Of a DNA stretch of 64,000 nt, positions 21,630 to 33,943 are shown in pieces. The notes under the pieces were generated by a model. It did not search any database, was not told the DNA's origin, and saw only the letters and a program-made list of their open reading frames with translations. The stretch spans positions 8,144,001-8,208,000 of the forward strand of contig NC_134677.1 in the NCBI RefSeq assembly GCF_024713945.1, written 5' to 3'. Position numbers and translations under genes: made by a program. Each line of letters begins with the position of its first letter. Within the stretch, counting starts at the first letter, position 1. Source of the DNA: Dermatophagoides farinae (taxonomy: Eukaryota > Arthropoda > Arachnida > Sarcoptiformes > Pyroglyphidae).

Positions 21630-21646
21630 TATCGATACTATCGATT
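21630..21646. promoter_or_regulatory. Tandem DRE-like motifs upstream of gamma-SNAP
   Basis: TATCGATA (21630-21637) is followed one base later by TATCGATT. TATCGATA is the DNA replication-related element bound by DREF in fly housekeeping promoters. Here the pair lies about 128 bases upstream of the gamma-SNAP start codon, inside a 190-base intergenic gap, a sensible promoter position. Single copies of the 8-mer also occur elsewhere (8412, 16665, 37631), so chance is possible. Confidence 0.35.
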
Positions 21647-21692
21647 ATTGTAGTATTTAAATCGAATAAATTCATGAATTGATGAAAATTAT

Positions 21693-22575
21693 TTATTGAT
21701 TAATTAATTCTATGTATTGTAAAGCTATCGATACATATTGTTGCATACGATCCGTAATATTTCCATTCATAATGAATGATAATGCTAATGATAATTTTTT
21801 TCTAGTGGCCACATTCACAATGGTCATTGATTTTTTATTCGGATCAAACAAAAGCGTTTTCTTTTGTTCATCGAAATTGATCTGTATCAAATTATATGTC
21901 ATCAATTGAAAAACAATAGCATCGATGGTTTTGATCCATTTTTGTAACCAAGGAATTTGTTGTTCATTGAATTGTATTTGTAAATCATCATCATCACCAT
22001 CGTTAACAATTTTTGTTTGATCATCAGTAACAGGAGTTCGATGTAAAACATCAAAAGATTGTTTTAAAATCTTTAATTTTTTCTTTAATAAATTTGGACA
22101 ATCTGTCGTTGGAAATTGACAAATGGATGATGATTGTGTTGTATTGTTGTCGTTGTTGTTGTTATCCATGTAGAAAACAGATTCATTATGTAACATCATT
22201 TTGGTTTGATCACGAAAATTAAAACCAAAAGTTTTATGGCCAAAATCATAGCCAAAACCAAACATAGCGATTTCAATCCATTGCCTTATTGAAATGATTG
22301 GTGTTAGATGATTATCATGATATGGTAAATAATTTATACGAATTAATTTATTCGAATCATAATTGGAAATTGCTTTCATATAATCAATCATTGAATCGTA
22401 TTCGATTTTTCGTTTTCGATTATTATCATCGTTCGTGGTGGTGGTTGTTGTTGTTGTTGTTGTTGTCTGACGTTCATCGTCGTTTCGTGTATCCATTGAT
22501 GATGATGGTTTATTGGTGAAAAATCGTTTCTTCAACAATTGATCAATAGTGATTCTTTTTTTCGAATCTTTAATC
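21693..22575 (-). CDS. PLK: Polo-box (PBD) half of the polo-like kinase, out of frame with the kinase half
   Basis: Continues the kinase gene in another frame after the 50-bp duplication. The junction words LLKKRFFTNKP correspond to the end of the PLK kinase domain (PLK1 LLNDEFFTSG). A Thr-rich linker follows. Polo box 1 is RQWIEIAMFGFGYDF then FNFRDQTKMMLHNES, matching PLK1 KWVDYSDKYGLGYQL with the pincer Trp kept. Polo box 2 is PWLQKWIKTIDAIVFQL then IQINFDEQKKTLLFDP, matching PLK1 PYLRTWFRTRSAIILHL and VQINFFQDHTKLILCP. At the PLK1 His538/Lys540 positions this protein appears to have Lys and Thr, so phosphopeptide binding may be altered. Two boxes argue for a PLK1/2/3-type protein, not PLK4. 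The AATAAA poly-A signal (21692-21697) overlaps the stop codon. Confidence 0.75.
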
Positions 22576-22625
22576 GTTTCTTCAACAATTGATCAATAGT
22601 GATTCTTTTTTTCGAATCTTTAATC
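22522..22625. repeat. Perfect 50-bp tandem duplication within the polo-like kinase gene
   Basis: Bases 22522-22575 are identical to 22572-22625, a period of 50 with 54 matching positions at that offset. Fifty is not a multiple of three, so the duplication changes the reading frame between kinase and polo boxes. Confidence 0.97.
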
Positions 22626-23467
22626 AACATTGATCGAATAAAATTGATTTCTTCATTATTGATACTGAAATCATAACAACTTATACGAGAATATTTAACA
22701 TTTTTATTCAATACACAACGATAGATTTCATTTGCATTGGATCCATTAAATGGTGCATTACCATAATATAATCGATATGCAATACAACCAATTGCCCATA
22801 TATCAATGGAAAAATTATAACCAATTCTTGTAATCATTTCTGGTGCTTGATATTTAGGTGTACCACAAAATGTATACAAAAGTTTATCCACAGACGACAA
22901 TTCGGTGGCTAAACCAAAATCACCAATTTTTGCTACAAAATTTTCATTCATAAGAATATTATCCGGTTTAAGATCACGATGAACGATTCGTTTTGAATGT
23001 AAATACTGACAGCCAGTAATAATATCATGTAGAAATGTTTTTATCATTTCATTCGTTAAATTCCATTGTTGATTTCGTAATAAACTATTTAAAGACTGTA
23101 AAAAAAGTTTGTTAAATGAAAAATTTCAAACTTCAAAAAGTCTCACTTTGTTAACACATAGCTCCAGAATAAGATAGCTATGATTATCATTCGATTGAAA
23201 ATAATCAAAAATTTCAACAATATTACGATGTGATCGTAATTGGAAAAGAATTTTAGCTTCTTTTTTTGCCAACAATTCAATTCGTTTGTTTTGATCATCA
23301 TCACGATCTTTGATTATACCGATTTTAATGGCAACAATTTGATCATTTTTAATATTACGTGCACGAACAACAATTGCATATGATCCTTTACCAAGGTAAT
23401 CGATTATTTCATAACTTGAATCATTGGATTCAATATATTTAAGGTTGGCCAATAATTTTTTATCCAT
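22532..23467 (-). CDS. PLK: Polo-like kinase, N-terminal kinase-domain half as the sequence stands
   Basis: Ser/Thr protein kinase. Exons 23147-23467 and 23095 down to a stop at 22532 give 294 residues as written. Glycine loop LGKGSYAIV (residues 25-33), catalytic Lys in VAIK (K48), C-helix Glu about E70, HRDLKPDN (146-153), DFG (166-168), activation-loop TFCGTPKYQAPE with Thr182 at the place of PLK1 Thr210, and DIWAIGC. The Cys in TFCGTP and the IGDFGLAT block are polo-like. The frame ends just after RITIDQLLKKR. A perfect 50-bp tandem duplication (22522-22575 against 22572-22625) shifts the frame there. Without the second unit the kinase would read straight into the polo-box half at 21693-22575. 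Either the allele encodes a kinase without its targeting domain, or the duplication is an assembly or population artefact. Confidence 0.85.
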
Positions 23468-23658
23468 TTAGACAAACATACAAAGTAAATATATTTGAAT
23501 CTTGTACACGAAAAGATTGTAGAAAAAGTTTTGATTAAATATTAAAAATTTCCAATGAAATGAAATTTAAATTTAATTTAATTTTTTTGTTTTGTTTTGT
23601 TTACAATTGACAAAAAAAGTTCGAATTTTAATTTTTTCTGTAAAATTTAATTTTTTCG

Positions 23659-23680
23659 ACACTAGATGTCGCCGGCAGCG
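23659..23680. promoter_or_regulatory. CTCF-like motif upstream of the polo-like kinase
   Basis: CACTAGATGTCGCC fits the core of the known CTCF consensus CCASYAGRKGGCRS with one mismatch in the GGC block. It lies about 190 bases upstream of the kinase start, at the edge of the 19-kb gene-poor region. Confidence 0.3.
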
Positions 23681-26600
23681 TGATAAAATTGTATTTTTTT
23701 TTATTTTTTTTTTTTTTTTTTTTTTTTGATGGAAATGACTAAGAAAACACACACGCATATATCGACATAATAATAATTATCTTTATTATGGTCATTTATA
23801 ATCAGCTTGAAAACGATATAACAATTTTTATTTTTATTACCACTGCCATCATCATCATCATCAACAAATATTTGAAGCGGCTAATCGATCAATATCATCA
23901 AAACACACACACACACACACACGCACGCACGCACTGGCCAAATAAGAAGCCAAATATTAGATCATTTCATCAGATTTCTTCTTAGTCTAATTCGTTCTAT
24001 TTTTTTTTCTTAATAACCCACGAATATCGAAAAAAGAAATTTTTTCTCTTCTTCAAAAAAAAAAAAAAAAAAAAATCATCATCATCATTTATCATTATGT
24101 CAATGGCGATCATCAAATCGATTCAACAAAAATAGACATTATATCATCACAGAATCAATCAGATCAAAATGTGAATTTCTATATATTCTAGTTCTTACTT
24201 TTATTTGATGTCCGTGTGTATTGGCCATAATGATATGATATTAATCACTGGAATAATTTTTTTTCTTCATTATTATAAAGATCAATATCAGTATTGATCG
24301 GCGGATTATAATAAATTGATCATATCATCATAATCATTATCAATCTTTTTTTGGTCTTTTTCTTTTTTGTTGTTGGTTTGGTTTCGACAACAATTTCATT
24401 TAGTTTTTATATTCATACTGTGTGTTGTTGTTGTTGACAACAATATCATAATGATCAACAGATGGAATATGTGTGAAGTCATGTGTTGCATCCTTTTAGA
24501 TTTAAGATAAAACAAGAAAAAGAAAAAAAAAATACACACACACACACAGGTGCTTTATGCATTGTGTTAAAGCATTCAATTATCAGGTGACAGATTTTTG
24601 TTTTTCCTTTTTTTTTTTTTTTTTTTTGGTTGAATGTTCATTCAATTGTGAATTTTCATTCATTTATTCATTCATTATCATCATCGTCAAAAACGTTCAT
24701 TATTGAAAATTATAAAAATAGTGAATACGTTTAAAAAAAAAGATTGTCATTCACAAATATTTTCACAACATAGACATACACACACACTACCTATATTTGT
24801 CATATCACAATCGATAATTGTTTACACACTACCATCACCACCACATCATTGCCAAGTTTAGAATTTCGCTAACAGAACAAAAAAAAAATTAATCATTCGA
24901 TGACCGATATTGAACTTTTTTTCTTATATATATATATATTAATTACATCACAAACACCATATAACATCCATTAAGAATCGACAGAGAAATTCTTTTTTTT
25001 TTGTTCACTTTTCCTGTTATGTTGTGGGTAAAAAGAATAAATATTTACCTTATTCACAACAAGAAAGAAATAAATGAATTTTTATTTTTTGTTTTTATTG
25101 CAAACTTTCGATTCTTTCTACGGTTATCAATATTCTTGATTACTTTTTTTTCTCGTTGCTATTATATGATTGCTTCTGATGGTTGATGAATTTCGTTTTC
25201 GTTGTTGTTTTTTTTCTTCTTCTTCTCTAGGTCAAAGGTCGATGACGAACCAACCTCTCTCTCTCTTTCGATCATTATTGCCTTGAAAATAATAATAATC
25301 ATCATCTTTAGAAACTTTCATAACCAAAAAAGAAAAAAAAAACCTGGTAAAGCAGATAGAAAGCCCACCATCATCATCATCATCAGAAACAAAAAAAAAA
25401 TTATTATTATTGACTTCGATTATTAACCTTATGTGTGTGTGTTATTTACTTGAAAGCCATTGTTTAATTTGTTTTTCAGTAAAAAAAAACCAAAGAGCAA
25501 ATATGGTGGAGATGAGAGAATGCTCATCATCATCATCAGCGTCATACAGGTAAAATTAGCTAAAAGATGATGATGATGGCCAAGAGTCCCAGGAGCAAAT
25601 ATTTAAGGTTTGGAAAAAAAAGTGATAAAGCTACTGTATGTGTGTGTGTGTGTATGCATGTAAATGAAAAAAAAAATTGAACAAACGAAAAAAACACAAG
25701 GTTCGGTCAATGACCAAAAAAAAAAAAAAAAAAAAAAAAAAAAACAAAATTAAAATTACCGATCATCATCATTCACTAATATATTGTCATTGAGTGAATG
25801 TTACATGATCAAACAACAACAATACACAGACAGATGGTCAGATTTTATTGATGAAATAATTTTTCAAGATTTGCGAAAACTAAAAAAAATAGATAAAATG
25901 AAATCTTGACAAGAAATCCGTGTGTGCAATATGATGGTGATGTTTGCAACAAACAAAATTCAAAAAAAAAATAAATAAAAAACGGAAAAATTTCGCACAT
26001 TCAAAAAATTAATTCAACATGTGGACATGACAACGACAACAACTTACATTCTTCAGTTGTTGTAAAAACGCATAAATTAGGATTAAAATGCAAACACAAG
26101 TTTTGTAATACAAAATTCATAATGTCATATATTGATCCAGATAAATATCCATTACAATATTGTGCAATAATTCACACACACACACACACACACACAGATT
26201 TGTAGGTTGGAATTTTTGGATTTAAATTTTAGTTTCATTTGAGACAGAGAGAGAGAAAAAAAATCATCCATTATCATCATCATCATCATGGCTAATGACC
26301 TGATTCGATTTTTTCGAAAGCTTCAGATTCAGTTTAAAATTATTTTGAATTTTCAATGATCTTGTTTCATTTCATTTCATTTTAAATATAAATCATTATT
26401 CATCATCATCATCATCATCATCTTCATCTGTTTTCGATTCATGATCATGAGGAAAATAAATTTCATTTTTCTACCAGAAAAAAAACGATCATCATCATCG
26501 GCAAAATTGTTGATTGAAAAGTAATATTATAAGGTGTGGCATCGATGAATCGATCGTTTTGTACTGCTGCTGATGCTGCTGCTGTTATTGCTGTTGAACT

Positions 26601-27865
26601 GTCATCATCATCATCATCATCATAATCGTTTGATATATAATCGCTGAATGTAACAAAACAGAAAAAAAAAAAAGAAAATCAACTTGTTGTGGTCATTATT
26701 GAAAATGAGTATCTAAATAACTTTTACTTTCATTCATTTTTATGGAGACAAGAGAAAAAAATTCATATATAAACATTCAACAGGTTTATATCATATCATC
26801 ATTTGCGCATCATTAATTGTTCAAAATGAAGAATAGTTGAATGATCAATGATAATAATCATCATCATCTACTTACTAACCTAATGATCCTATTTGTGTGT
26901 GATTGTTTTTTTTCTGCTTCCTATTTACTCAGTTATTCTAAATAATAAATTCAAATCAAATCAAATCAAACAAACAAAGGTTTGGCCATGGTTGGAATAT
27001 TTTCAGAATTTTTTTTTCTGTTTTTAATCATTCACCAATGACACACTTGTTGCAGAAAATCGGTAAAATTTTTTTGTTGTTGTTGAAAATTCCACTTTTT
27101 CATTGTTGTGAGCAAGCGAAAAAAAAATTGATCGATTTTTAAATGTTCAAAAATGTTTTTTTTTTCTGTACAAAAATTCGGATATTTTTTTTTATTGTCT
27201 CTGAAAGCTGGTCATTTATGTTTTTCCACAGCAGGGAACTCCCTATACTTCGGAAAAAAAATGAATAGAGTTCATTAGTAATGTGAAATGACAATGGTGC
27301 TGCTAGTTTTTTTTTCGTGTTCCAGGATTTTTTTTTTGTTTTCGGCCTCGTTCCAACACCAACAACACTATTACATATTTTTTTTGTCGGTTTAAATGAC
27401 TAATAATTAGTTTTTTGAAACAAATCTGAATGCATGCAAGAGAGAGAGAGAGAGAGATAAAAAGAATGTATACAATCGAAATGAAAATGAAATTTGATGC
27501 AAATTTCGATTTTTTTTTGTCTACATTCATTAAATATAGATAATAGATACACAAAGACATAAACAAGCAAACAAAACAAAATCAAAAAAAAAAATCAAAC
27601 CAAAAGCCATCCACCAATGGTGTTTAGTGATTGATTGGTTTTATGTCTTTTTTTTTCTTTCATTCTCACAATTTTTTTTGGCGAAAGCACTAGAACCACA
27701 CATACACACACACACCACAATACAGCAGTGAGCAGGGTCCTAGTTTTTGATCCAAATTTTTTTTTTTGCAGCAGTTAGCTTGGTCTGCATTTCGGGTGCA
27801 TAATAATAAAATGAAATAAATGTGTGTGCGTGTGTGTGTGTATGTGTGTTATTGCATATTTTTTT

Positions 27866-27879
27866 TCCCACGCGTGGGA
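27866..27879. promoter_or_regulatory. 14-bp perfect palindrome TCCCACGCGTGGGA
   Basis: A GC-rich perfect palindrome in very AT-rich DNA. It contains CACGCG (the hairy/E(spl)-type C-box word) on both strands around an ACGCGT centre. Any factor binding is inference. Confidence 0.3.
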
Positions 27880-28134
27880 TCATATTTATTATTATAAAAT
27901 GTCTGTGTATATGAACAACAAAAACACAGTGAGAGAAAGAGAATGGATTGATGATTCAAATTTATTTTCATAAGATAAACAGCTGTGTGTGTGTTCGCCT
28001 ACGTAATTAAGGATAATGTCTATATACAATGTTATATGTGTGTTATGTTTGATGGTGGTGGCAGTGGTGGTGGTGATTGTGATGTTCAGAAGCAATCAAT
28101 TTCTTTTTTTTTCACATTCCTTTTGTGTCTCATC

Positions 28135-28203
28135 TTTTTCTTTTTCGTTTCGGTTATATTATGCTATCATATAAAAAAAAATAACCGAAACGAGAAAAAA
28201 AGA
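28135..28203. repeat. Imperfect inverted repeat (hairpin)
   Basis: CGTTTCGGTTAT (28146-28157) pairs with ATAACCGAAACG (28181-28192). The T-rich and A-rich flanks extend the stem to about 22 pairs including G-U pairs and one mismatch, around a 23-base loop. It is pre-miRNA-like in size, but could be a degenerate MITE end or chance in A/T-run-rich DNA. Confidence 0.4.
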
Positions 28204-28285
28204 CGGTGGAAAAAACCGTTAAATTTTTTTTACTGTTGTTGATTAACATGCGAAGAAAATTTGAAAAATTTAGATCAATGATGGT

Positions 28286-28286
<1 letters not shown>

Positions 28287-28330
<44 letters not shown>
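28287..28330. repeat. (CA)22 microsatellite
   Basis: A perfect CA run of 44 bases. Confidence 0.95.
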
Positions 28331-28333
<3 letters not shown>

Positions 28334-31300
28334 CAAACAAATCAAATAAATCACCACCACCAACTACGAAATAAATATAAATGAATTTTTTTTCCAAATT
28401 CAAATTACACATATTTCATTTCAGAAATGAAATGAAACACTTGTTGCATTGCAACACACAACAACAACAACAAAAATTTTCTACGTGTTTTAAATATGCG
28501 TGTAGGCGGCAAATGTTAAGTTTCATCATCATCATCATCGATGAATCAATTTTCTCATATGATACACTTATGATCAAAAACAGACAAATAACAAAAATCC
28601 GTTTTTTTTTGTTTCGTTTTTCTACGTTAGATTTATTTCCATCATCATCATTATTACTAATCCTCATATATATGTGTGTGTGTGTGTGCAGTGGCCACAA
28701 TCCATCTATGATCGTTTTCCTTTTATGGATGAATAAAGTGGTGATGTGATGAACGAAAAAAAAAACAAAAATTTATCAATTTAACAAACAGAAAAAAAAT
28801 GACAGTAAAAAACAATGTTACAGAAAGAGAGAGAGAGAGAGAAAGAAAAAAAAATGGTCATTTTATCAGTGATATAGAATGGCTGCACTGTAGTCATTTT
28901 TTTTTATCAGGGCTCATTAGTAAATAAAATAATTAGGCATGTTTTACTCATTTTTCTCATTTTTCTGATTTTTTTTGGTTTGATTTTCGCTTGTCAAAAT
29001 GTATGTAAATCGAATGTAGATAAGTTTGGTTTTAGTTTGGTGATAACAGTTTTTTTTTCAAAACAAAAAAAAATGGAAAAAATGGAGAAAAAAAACGAAT
29101 GTCTTTTCTGATGATAATCTGTGGTTGTCTATAATGGTATTTGATGATTTGATCAACAACAACAACGAAAAAAATTTTCATTTCATACAATTATGAAATT
29201 TAAGAACGAAAATAAAAAATTTTTCTGCTGTTGTCTAGCCATAGCTAAGTTAATGATTTATAAATGTTATAAAAGAATGTTGTTGTTGTTGTTGTTGTTG
29301 TTTTCGTCGTTGTCTTTACATTCGACCTTTATTTGTGTAAAAAAAAGGTCGATTGAGGGGTCGAAAAGAAAAAAAAATTTTCAATTTCAACAACAACAAC
29401 AACAACGACAACAGAAGCAATACTCACATGCACATACACAATCAATAAGACAAAACATTATAATTAGTCGACCCTAAATACCACCACCGCCACCACCATC
29501 ATCAACCATTGATGATGATTAAAATGAAGGCAAGTTATAATGGTCCAGATTTTTTTTGTTGTTGTTGTTGTTGTTGAATCTTGAATCTGAAAAAAAATAT
29601 TTCAGAATTGATTGAGCAACCCAAGTAAAAAAAAAATATAGTTCCATACTACTAGCTGCATTTCTGTTAAGCATCAATGAAAATTGTCACATGATCTCAA
29701 TTTACAAGATGATTATGATGATGTTGTTGACAAAAGGAGCGAAAAAAAAGGTCGAATGCCATATGTTCATTCGCCGTTATATTATATGATTATTATTATT
29801 ATCCGAACGGGAAAAAAAATCATCCGGGTCTTTGAACAAAAAAAATTTGAATTTCTCACGGATTTATTTTGAAAACCAGAAGAGAGAGAAAAAAAATACT
29901 CTTAATCAATTTTAATCAACCACATGCAAAGAAAAAATTTTGAATTTTTTTTTTTAAATAATGAAATGAATTCCAAAATTCATAAGAAAAATAGCCAATG
30001 TCCAGTTTGAATATGATAATAAATGATGCGCGTGCGTGCATGCTCAAACTTGATCAAGTTCTATACACACATGATGATGATGATGATGATGATGTTTTTT
30101 TTTGTTTTCGCATCTCAAATCACACATACATACCAGATTCAGATTTATTTGCCCTAAAGGTCGAATTCTTTATTTAGTGGCTAATTTCACACACACACAC
30201 ACACTAAACATACATACATCGTTGTCGTTTGTGTAGTTCTTTAACATCTTTTTTTTTCATTCATTCACTCACTCACTCACTTGACTGACTGAATTGAATT
30301 TTGCTGTCGTTGATCTTTCACTATGCACACACACACACACACACTTTTAGGGAAACAGAAGCGGAATATGACGACGACGACAACGATGATGATGATGATG
30401 ATAAAAAAAAAATGTTTGAAACTTGTTGAGCTGTCATAGTCATAGTCGTCGTCGTCGACACTGGTGGACATTTTCTTTTTCTTGGTTTTTAATTTATGAA
30501 ATTTTTCTTTCGCATTCACAACAACAACAACAACAACAAGACAAAATGAATGAAAAAAAAAAATTCAATTTTCATTCATTTTTATTCAATTAAAAGAAAA
30601 AAAATTTCACGTTTTTTTTCTTCTTCTTCTTCTTTTCGTCAATCAAATCAATCAGAATGGAATTTTCAATTTCGCATTGAAAATACAATTAATTTTTTTT
30701 CAATTTTTGAAGCAAAAAAAAAAACAAGAAGCTTGAGAAAAAAAATGAGCACTTAATTGACGATAATAATAATTAACTCGTTGGCTTGTTTCACTTGTTT
30801 TTTATTTTTATTTTTATTTTATTTTTTTTTTTGGCTAGTCGACGACCCTAGGAGTATGTAAAAATTTTTTTTTCTGGTATGCCTAGTAGTGTGTCGGTAG
30901 CCAAGTTAAATAAAGAAAAAACAGGTAAAAAAAATTTTTTTTTTCGGGGCCTTTTTGTTTTTTTTTTGTTTTTTGTTTTCCATCATCATCATTATTATTA
31001 TATTGACTATCATTGGACAACATTGGTCAACTCTCATTCATTCATTTATTCATTCATATAGGTTGGTAGTTCCATTAGTTTGGTGAAGCTTCTGTAATGA
31101 TGATGATGATGATGATAATTAAGAAGACAACACAACAGCAACAATTTGGAAAAAAAAATTTTTGGGTCTATTCAAATTCAGTCATTTTTTATTGAATTTT
31201 ATTCCTCTTTTTGTTTTTGTTGATGTCTAGGTGTATAACCCTCCAACCTACCTCAAATACACACACACACACACACCTAGAGGCAAATTACGAGAAAATT

Positions 31301-33453
31301 GCCCTTTTTGCAAGGTCTTTGAAAAGCAAAAAGCAAAAAAAAAATCATCACAAGCAAGCGCACGAGCTTCATTTTTTAAACGAAATTTTTTTTACGATCA
31401 TTTTACTTTTTTTTGTTTCGGTAAAATGATGTTGATGAAGTAAAACAACCAATCTGACAGTAGTAGTAGTAGTAGCTTGCCATTTGGATCGGCCAAAAAT
31501 GGTATGACCATAATAATAATCATCATCATCCACAGCATTGTCAAATATGAATGACCGAAGACAAGAAAACGAAAAAAAAAACGAAGAACATCATCATCAT
31601 CATATTTTCATTTTCATTTATTTGGCCTCTCTCTCTCTCTCTCTCTCTTGTCAAAGGTCAGCATCAACCAACCAACCAACCAAATGACCGGCCGTCCACT
31701 GTAGCTACAGGTGACTATAGCTTTTTTTTGAAAATGAATTTTTTGCACAAAAAAAAACTGACGTATACAGCAGCAGCAAACAAAAAAAAACCAGCAACGA
31801 TGAAGACATACCAATTATCATTTATATACATGTATATGGCGTCCACAACATTCATTCGTTCGTTCAATATTGAATTCTATGCCATTCGTTCATTCATTCA
31901 TTCATTCATTCTATCTATCCATCTATCTATCTTTTCCATTCATCTAATAGAAGAAAAAATGAATTCAAAAAAAACTGGAAATTTTTTTTTTTTTTGATTT
32001 GATTTGAACGAAAAAAAAATCAAAATTTCTAATTACATCCATTAATGTTGTTGTTGTCCAGAATTTTATTATATATTTATTTAATGTTTTAAATAGTGCC
32101 AGAAAAAAAACGACAAGATGTAAAGACAATCATAATAAAAGTATGAAGAAAATAAATGATAAGTTAAGGTCAAATTATGTGATAATATCATCGTCATCAT
32201 CATCATCATCATCATTTATTGACGAGAAAAAAAATGGCAAAAAAAAAATTTTTTTGTTTTCCAGCTCATTCATTTATGGTGGTTCAATATATATTTGATA
32301 ATCGGTCATAATTATTATCGAAAACAAAAAAAAAAATTCTGTCGGTCCATTTGAATAATGAAATGCGACGATCGACTGCAACAAGTGAGAGAAAAAAAAT
32401 TGCACTAAATGCGGTCATGACATGACATGCGAAGCCATCATAAAAAAAAAGATTTTTCTCTCTCTCTCTCTTTCTCTGTCTTCATGTGTCGTCCTGGTCA
32501 TCCTGGCTGGCGCCATTTAAATTGATTGGTGTGTTTTGATCATTCTGTTTTTGTTTTTTTTTTCATTATTGCTGGTAATATATTGGCAGTAAATGTATGC
32601 ATGCATTTACCCAAAATGGAATGCATAATTTTTGTTTTTCTTTTCATGAAAAAAAATCACTGATTGAACTTGAACTAAAATTGTTGCATAATTTAAAGAA
32701 TTTAATTCTTTCTTTTTTTTTTTGGTTAAATTAAAAGAAAATGATGAAAAATTTAACCGATTTTCGATTTATTTTCTTTTCGCTATTAAATAAATCAAGG
32801 TCTTGATGGGGAAACAAAAACAAAAAAAAAAATTTTTGGACCCGGGATTTTTCTTCTTTTTTTTTATTCATTCATCATCATGACTTTTGGTTCATTCATT
32901 TTTTTTATTCACAGAAATACTCAACACATTCATACAACAGCAATGACAATCAGTCTCAGTGAAATGTTTTGGATTTTTCATTTTGGCCCCGTTTTTTTCC
33001 ACTGGGCTGGGTGTTTGTTGAAACAAAAAACATGCTCACGAATGAGTTTTTGTTTTTGTTTTTTTTTTTGATATGAATTGTGAAACCAGAAAAACTGAAC
33101 TGTATAATGCACGCGAGAGACTACAACAGATGAATAGAGATTTGATTTTCGGGATTGTTGAAAAAAAAATACGAAACTAGAGAAGACGACAACGACGTCA
33201 AATTCGATCAAAATTGCCGCCGCCACTAACAGACTGGGACCCCATTTTTTTTAGCCATCTCCTCCCCCAAACAGACCAAAATGATCGATCCGACACAATA
33301 ATCTATATAATAATAATCGTGTATATGTGAATGAACAAGTAGCAAGTGAATAAGAATGAGAGAGACCCTGTGGGCTAAACAACTACACTACACGAGCAAA
33401 GTGATTCAATAGAGCGCGTGATTATCATCATCATCATCATCATCATCATTTGG

Positions 33454-33478
33454 ACCATTTTTCCAGTGGAAAAATGGT
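33454..33478. repeat. Short perfect hairpin, 11-bp stem
   Basis: ACCATTTTTCC, three bases (AGT), then GGAAAAATGGT. The stem is perfect. It lies just after an ATC repeat. Confidence 0.6.
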
Positions 33479-33917
33479 AGGCCTGGTTTCCATTGAAAAA
33501 GAAATTTTAATTGAATGGTTTTTTTTCTGTAAAATAAAGATCACAATCATCATTGATCGTCGTCGTTCGTTCGTGTATTTTTTGAATCATTTTTTTTGTT
33601 TACAATTTTACTAGCACATTATATATTTGGAGTGAAAAAAAACGAAACGAAATAAAATGAGTATTTGGTGCAATTGAACAATATGCACACACTCACAGAG
33701 AGAGACAATTTTTTAAACATTCCTCATTTTGTTTTGACCACATTCCAAAGTGTGTGTCCTAGAGAGTACAGAGTGAGTTAAAAGGGGTGCTCAGTAAAAA
33801 AAAAAAAAAAATAACCTCAATGGTGGAGGTTCGATGGACAAAAAGAAAAAAATCTTTCAAATGGAATTTTTCGTCCGTTTTAGAAAATTTTTTTCAACAA
33901 GTGAAAGTCAGACGAGT

Positions 33918-33943
33918 ACACCACACCACACCACACCACACCA
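33918..33943. repeat. (ACACC)5 pentanucleotide array
   Basis: Five perfect tandem ACACC units. Confidence 0.9.

Noticed and set aside
22522-22625. Intron between the polo-like kinase halves explaining the frame change
   Set aside because: The two copies are identical over 54 positions and removal of one 50-bp unit restores the frame exactly; no good splice pair does so.
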